Positions 5,792 to 9,082 of a stretch of DNA of 9,082 bases are shown here, piece by piece. The number at the start of each line of letters is the position of its first letter. The stretch's first letter is position 1. Source of the stretch: Actinomycetota bacterium (GTDB lineage: Bacteria; Actinomycetota; Actinomycetes; S36-B12); assembly GCA_009702725.1 (NCBI GenBank), contig WLHM01000035.1:1-9082 (forward strand), given 5' to 3'. The position numbers were made by a program, and so were the translations under genes. The notes beneath the pieces are model-generated. The model was not told the origin of the DNA. It saw only the letters and a program-made list of their open reading frames with translations, and made no database searches.

Positions 5792-7021
5792 TCAGCGAAC
5801 GAACCAAGTTCCGGTGTTCGTGTTGTAGCTGAGGAGCCGCACACACACCTCACCACCATGTCCATCATCAACCCATTGCGCCCATGAAGGCGTCCAACCG
5901 ATGCCAGAGACTCCGGCCCAGTTGACTGACGAGTCAGACACAAACGAGGCACAACCCGTAATCGGGCGCGGCACTTCTTGAATCGTGTCGGGTGCTGTTT
6001 GTGAAACGTCATCGAGCAGATTAATGACAGCCACGCTGGAACTGCCTTGGTTTGTAACGTAGGCATACTGCCCATTCGAGCTGATCGCGATTGCAAACGG
6101 GCTCGTGCCAACAGAGGCAACTGTTGAGGTCATTGTGTTGGTTGCTGTAGAGATGATGCCAACGGACTGCTGCCCATTCAAGGCAACGTACACAAATTGG
6201 CCGTCAGGGGTGGCTGCGATACCAAGCGGCACAGAATTCGTTGGGATGGGCGATCCGACAACTGTGTTCGAAGCGGTAGCGATCACAGAGACCGTGTTCC
6301 CCAAATCATTTGCGACATAAACGAATCGACCATTGGGGGTGATGGCGACACCGTATGGGCCATCACCAGCGGAAATCGTTGCGACAACTCTTTTCGGCGT
6401 AGCCGCCGTAGATATGACCTTCACTGTGTCCGTGTTGAAGTCCGCAACATATACATTTAGATTATCGGGGGTAACAGCCAGCATTGCGGGCGCATCGAAT
6501 CCCGTGATAGTGGCAGCCACCGTGTTATTCGAAGTTTGAATTACAGAAACCGAGCCGCCCCCCTTGTTCGAGACATACACGTGGGCCCCATCCGGTGACA
6601 CCGCAATTGAGGTTGGGCCAAGCCCTGTGACGATCGGGGGTCCGGCCAAAGTGTTATCCGAGGTATTGATCCGGTTTACCGTGTTTCCAGAACCAAATGC
6701 ACCATAATTTGTCACGTAAGCGAACTGACCATTAGGTGTGATCGCAATTCCAACCGGCGAATTAAATCCACCGATCGTGGTAGTCACGGTATTTGTCGAC
6801 GTGTCGATGACTGAGACAGAATTCGTGCCGGCTACGACGTACGCGTACCTGCCATTGGGCGTCACAGCCACACCATCTGGATTTGACCCCACACTAACCG
6901 TCGCGACGACGGTGTTTGCTGCCGCCGCATACGCGGACACAGCGCCCATCAACAAGACGCCGACAACCACCACGAGCACCGAGGCGCAGGGAAGTAATCG
7001 TCTAGGTCGGACCGATTTCAT
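5792..7021 (-). CDS. Secreted YVTN beta-propeller protein with C-terminal Cys/Trp module
   Basis: The protein has 409 residues. Residues 1-34 are a signal peptide (KSVRPRR, then LVVVVGVLL, AYA-type site) resembling that of the DUF1566 protein at 149-1006. Seven YVTN-type blades of about 40 residues follow to about residue 336 (for example GVAVTPNGRYAYV, GIAITPNGQFAYV, GVAITPNGRFVYV), with the SVxVIxTxxNTV strands between them. Such seven-bladed propellers are extracellular binding or surface-layer proteins. Residues 357-395 hold C357, WTPSWAQW (376-383), GHGG and C393, spaced exactly as in the DUF1566 protein. The gene has no Shine-Dalgarno site; TATATT six bases before the ATG suggests leaderless expression. 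It is the first gene right of repeat C and points towards it, as the DUF1566 gene does towards repeat A. Confidence 0.87.
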   Translation of the reverse strand: MKSVRPRRLLPCASVLVVVVGVLLMGAVSAYAAAANTVVATVSVGSNPDGVAVTPNGRYAYVVAGTNSVSVIDTSTNTVTTTIGGFNSPVGIAITPNGQFAYVTNYGAFGSGNTVNRINTSDNTLAGPPIVTGLGPTSIAVSPDGAHVYVSNKGGGSVSVIQTSNNTVAATITGFDAPAMLAVTPDNLNVYVADFNTDTVKVISTAATPKRVVATISAGDGPYGVAITPNGRFVYVANDLGNTVSVIATASNTVVGSPIPTNSVPLGIAATPDGQFVYVALNGQQSVGIISTATNTMTSTVASVGTSPFAIAISSNGQYAYVTNQGSSSVAVINLLDDVSQTAPDTIQEVPRPITGCASFVSDSSVNWAGVSGIGWTPSWAQWVDDGHGGEVCVRLLSYNTNTGTWFVR

Positions 7022-7027
7022 CCGAGT

Positions 7028-7033
7028 AATATA
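7028..7033 (-). promoter_or_regulatory. -10 box TATATT of a probable leaderless promoter
   Basis: On the minus strand TATATT is followed by six bases (ACTCGG) and the ATG at 7021, so the transcript probably starts at the ATG. No convincing -35 box is seen. Confidence 0.5.
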
Positions 7034-7095
7034 ACGCCCTTAATCGAAGTTGAAGGTGATCTTCCATCGATCTTCTAAGAAATAGACGGGCTTAA

Positions 7096-7479
7096 ATGCC
7101 TTCTTGTCCTGAATTCGACTTGCAGGAACAAAAAACGAGGCACATAAGAAAAATGTGGCAGGCTCCCACGCCCGCCATGGTAGTCGACTTAGCGTTGGGT
7201 GCCTCCAGCATCCTGGCGGCGTCGGTTAACTTCGGTTGGTTTCTGAGTTCGATTTGCGTGGTCTGGGCTTTGCCGATCATTCGGTGGGTAATTCGATCCT
7301 TCACAGATTATTTGAGTACCTTCACGTCTTGGATGACATCAATGAAATCACTTAACTGTCTAGTGGGCACTAATAATGAATTGAAGTCAAAGCCAGACGG
7401 AGAAGGAAGGACTCTTGGCTGGGTCATCGGCTCAGGCCGGCATGGATTTATTGTTACCCGAACCGCTGAACTGACGTGA
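7096..7479 (+). CDS. Possible small membrane protein, unrecognised
   Basis: This is an open frame of 127 residues in the 614-bp gap between the divergent YVTN and FAS1 genes. Residues about 29-66 are strongly hydrophobic and could form two membrane helices (VVDLALGASSILAAS and SSICVVWALPIIRWVI). The rest is polar and matches nothing I know. There is no good ribosome site before ATG 7096; another ATG at 7153 follows an A-rich stretch. Short open frames also exist on the other strand here. It may be a real small protein, a decayed gene or chance; I see no other feature in this stretch. Confidence 0.3.
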   Translation: MPSCPEFDLQEQKTRHIRKMWQAPTPAMVVDLALGASSILAASVNFGWFLSSICVVWALPIIRWVIRSFTDYLSTFTSWMTSMKSLNCLVGTNNELKSKPDGEGRTLGWVIGSGRHGFIVTRTAELT

Positions 7480-7554
7480 TCTTGTCCGACGCCGGCGCGC
7501 GAAAAAATCATCATGGAAGGTGATGTATGCGACTCCGAGGCTTCGCCGGAATCA

Positions 7555-7594
7555 TTGACAGGAAGGTCGAAGTATTCATGTTATTCTCCTGTCA
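7555..7594 (+). promoter_or_regulatory. Promoter with overlapping inverted repeat upstream of the FAS1 gene
   Basis: TTGACA at 7555-7560 is a perfect -35 box, with TGTTAT (7579-7584) 18 bases on as a fair -10 box. An 8-bp perfect inverted repeat, TGACAGGA (7556-7563) and TCCTGTCA (7587-7594), brackets the promoter with 23 bases between its arms. It could be an operator or a hairpin near the transcript start. The FAS1 start is about 40 bases downstream. Confidence 0.5.
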
Positions 7595-7625
7595 GAAGGT
7601 AACTCCATGAACTTTACGCAGCCAT

Positions 7626-7631
7626 AAAGGA
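7626..7631 (+). promoter_or_regulatory. Ribosome binding site AAAGGA of the FAS1 gene
   Basis: AAAGGA stands five bases before ATG 7636 and fixes that start. It contrasts with the leaderless starts of the minus-strand propeller genes. Confidence 0.6.
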
Positions 7632-7635
7632 AAAG

Positions 7636-8754
7636 ATGAATCCCTCACTCCGTAAAGTCAGTCTCATCGTCGTAGCCGCTGCATTGCTGTTCACCACCGC
7701 TGCGTGCAGCAGCGGTGAAACGGCGTCAACGACAACAACCGCGGAAGCCACTCCTACTGCTGACACTGGTGATGCAGCCGTCGGCAACATCGTTGATGTG
7801 GCAGTCTCCGCTGGCAGTTTCACCGTGCTCGCTGAGCTGCTCACCGCCACCGGGCTCGTGGAAACTTTGTCGGGTCCTGGTCCATTTACCGTATTTGCCC
7901 CCACGGATGCGGCATTCGAGGCAACAGCTAAGGGACTGGGTATTCCTTTGGACGAGTTCGTCAAAGGCCTGGTCGCAGATCCTGAGTTACTGACCGACAT
8001 GCTCCTCTACCACGTGGTTTCAGGCAATATTCCTGCGGCTGAAGTGTTGACGCTCAATGGCAAAGATGTAGAGACGTTGTCGGGTGAGACGTGGACCGTA
8101 ATTGTTGCTGGAGAGACCGTCAGCATTGAGGATGGCTTTGGTCGAATTGTGAACGTCATCGATGTCGATGTCCCTGCCTCCAATGGCGTGATCCATGTTA
8201 TTGACAGTGTGCTCGAGGGTGCGTTACCTGGATATGATAGCGATGACGCCTCAACGGCAGCGCCCGCGACTTCTGAATACACGCCTTACGAAGAGGAATT
8301 TGATGGGGCGGCAAGCAAGACCATCGTCGAAGATCTCACTGCCGCTGGCAACTTCACCGTGCTGCTCAAGTTGCTGACGGCTGGAGGACAGCTGGAATCC
8401 CTATCGGGTCCTGGTCCATTCACAGTGTTCGCGCCTACCGACGCAGCTTTCGAGGCCGTCGCGGTGGAATTGGGCATTCCTTTGGACGGTCTACTCGCAT
8501 CGATCATCGCTGATCCCGGGTTGGTGGTCTACACGGACACCCATCATGTGGTGTCAGGCAAACTCACTAGAGCAAAGCTAAAGGGCCTGAACGGCCAAGA
8601 GCTAGCGACGCTCGCGGATGTGGATGTGACCGTAATTGTTGATGGCGACACCATCAGCCTCAAGGATGGCCGCGGCCGGATAGCCAATGTCATCGATGCG
8701 AACGTGGCTGCTTCCAATGGCGTGATCCACGTTCTAGACAATGTGCTTTCCTGA
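7636..8754 (+). CDS. Two-domain fasciclin (FAS1) lipoprotein
   Basis: The protein has 372 residues. It starts with a lipoprotein signal peptide (MNPSLRKVSLIVVAAALL) and a TTAAC lipobox with C24 as the lipidated residue, followed by a Thr/Ala-rich linker (25-48). Two FAS1 domains follow, about 50-196 and 227-372, joined by an acidic linker (YDSDDAS to EYTPYEEEFD). Each has the conserved H1 box TVFAPTDAAF (85-94 and 263-272) and the H2 box SNGVIHV (182-188 and 360-366). The first keeps the YH motif (LLYHVVSG); in the second it is HH (TDTHHVVSG). FAS1 domains mediate adhesion or ligand binding at the cell surface. The two domains share long nearly identical stretches, so the second arose by internal duplication. 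The gene is monocistronic: own promoter before, strong hairpin after. Confidence 0.93.
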   Translation: MNPSLRKVSLIVVAAALLFTTAACSSGETASTTTTAEATPTADTGDAAVGNIVDVAVSAGSFTVLAELLTATGLVETLSGPGPFTVFAPTDAAFEATAKGLGIPLDEFVKGLVADPELLTDMLLYHVVSGNIPAAEVLTLNGKDVETLSGETWTVIVAGETVSIEDGFGRIVNVIDVDVPASNGVIHVIDSVLEGALPGYDSDDASTAAPATSEYTPYEEEFDGAASKTIVEDLTAAGNFTVLLKLLTAGGQLESLSGPGPFTVFAPTDAAFEAVAVELGIPLDGLLASIIADPGLVVYTDTHHVVSGKLTRAKLKGLNGQELATLADVDVTVIVDGDTISLKDGRGRIANVIDANVAASNGVIHVLDNVLS

Positions 8755-8767
8755 CACAGGATTTGCC

Positions 8768-8792
8768 GGAAGGGGGGCAAAGCCCCCCTTCC
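8768..8792. terminator. Strong hairpin terminator, possibly two-way
   Basis: An 11-bp perfect stem, GGAAGGGGGGC and GCCCCCCTTCC, closes on an AAA loop, 13 bases after the FAS1 stop. A proper T-run is missing on both sides (TTCATCC follows on the plus strand), but the stem is very GC-rich. It lies between two converging genes, so it may stop the DUF1566 transcript (8850-9082, minus) as well. Confidence 0.8.
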
Positions 8793-8849
8793 TTCATCCC
8801 GCCTAGGTTGGGGGTAATCGATTGGCCCTGTTAACTCTGTCGGGAGCGG

Positions 8850-9082
8850 TCAAAAAGCCCGGACCGGGCGAACGCCATACAAGTTGCACTTGCAGTCATT
8901 CCCCTGTTGCTCGCCACCGTCGAAGTACTGGGTCCAAACGACGTCCGTGAACCCCGTGGTCCCAGCATCGCTCTGCGTGGAACTCCAATAGGCATCAAAG
9001 GAACTCCCGTCGTTACCAATCCCAAAACCACCAACAGTGTCTCGCTGTTCATACAACAGGTTCAGTTCATCTTTGGAGGGCA
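8850..9082 (-). CDS. DUF1566 (Lcl C-terminal-like) surface protein, 3' part only
   Basis: The last 76 residues are in the window; the N-terminus lies beyond base 9082. The visible part reads PSKDELNLLYEQ, then FDAYWSSTQSD and the end VRPVRAF, the same order as in the DUF1566 protein at 149-1006 (PSKDELNAM, YYWSSSQFD, VRPVRAF). The middle differs, with a C-x-C pair (DCKCNLYG) before the end. The last seven codons are nearly the same DNA in both genes. Whether it carries the signal peptide and the Cys/Trp module cannot be seen. No tRNA-half repeat stands next to its 3' end. Confidence 0.8.
   Translation of the reverse strand, partial: PSKDELNLLYEQRDTVGGFGIGNDGSSFDAYWSSTQSDAGTTGFTDVVWTQYFDGGEQQGNDCKCNLYGVRPVRAF

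Noticed and set aside
1697..9082. Diversity-generating retroelement within the window
   Set aside because: Candidate target folds exist, but there is no reverse transcriptase and no template repeat that I can see.

Overview
The window looks like an accessory region of a Gram-positive actinobacterium, perhaps an aquatic one. The evidence is an actinobacterial-type tRNA-Phe 3' half, TANNNT-type -10 boxes six bases before start codons (leaderless genes), a two-FAS1-domain lipoprotein, a glyoxalase-like VOC remnant of an actinobacterial kind and several secreted surface proteins. The genus cannot be named from the sequence. No integrase, transposase, phage, CRISPR or rRNA gene is present.

Layout. 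(1) Three direct repeats, at 1-79, 1186-1346 and 5601-5761, each end in the same 3' half of a tRNA-Phe gene (anticodon loop to acceptor stem), with no tRNA 5' half before it. They cut the left part of the window into a 1,266-bp unit and a 4,415-bp unit. (2) The 1,266-bp unit holds a secreted DUF1566/Lcl-type protein (149-1006, minus) and a 53-codon remnant of a zinc-finger gene (1144-1305, plus). (3) The 4,415-bp unit holds a broken VOC/glyoxalase gene (1388-1619), a large secreted beta-propeller plus formylglycine-enzyme-fold protein (1697-3886, minus), a YfeO-like CLC membrane protein (3983-5122, minus) and a complete small zinc-finger gene (5379-5720, plus) whose 3' end is part of the repeat. 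(4) Right of the last repeat lie a secreted YVTN beta-propeller protein (5792-7021, minus), a possible small membrane protein (7096-7479), a FAS1 lipoprotein (7636-8754, plus) with a strong hairpin terminator, and the 3' end of another DUF1566 protein running off the window (8850-9082, minus).

Interpretation. The repeats look like attachment sites left by serial site-specific integration at a tRNA-Phe gene. An intact tRNA-Phe, and perhaps the recombinase, would lie left of the window or elsewhere in the genome. The units carry mainly envelope or surface cargo and share a small zinc-finger gene at their right end, whose stop codon lies in the tRNA anticodon loop. Two otherwise unrelated cargo proteins share a gap-free Cys/Trp/Gly module. 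The most interesting hypothesis is a family of non-autonomous, tRNA-anchored surface-protein cassettes moved in trans. The repeats, the shared coding end and the shared module are seen directly; the mobility is inferred.
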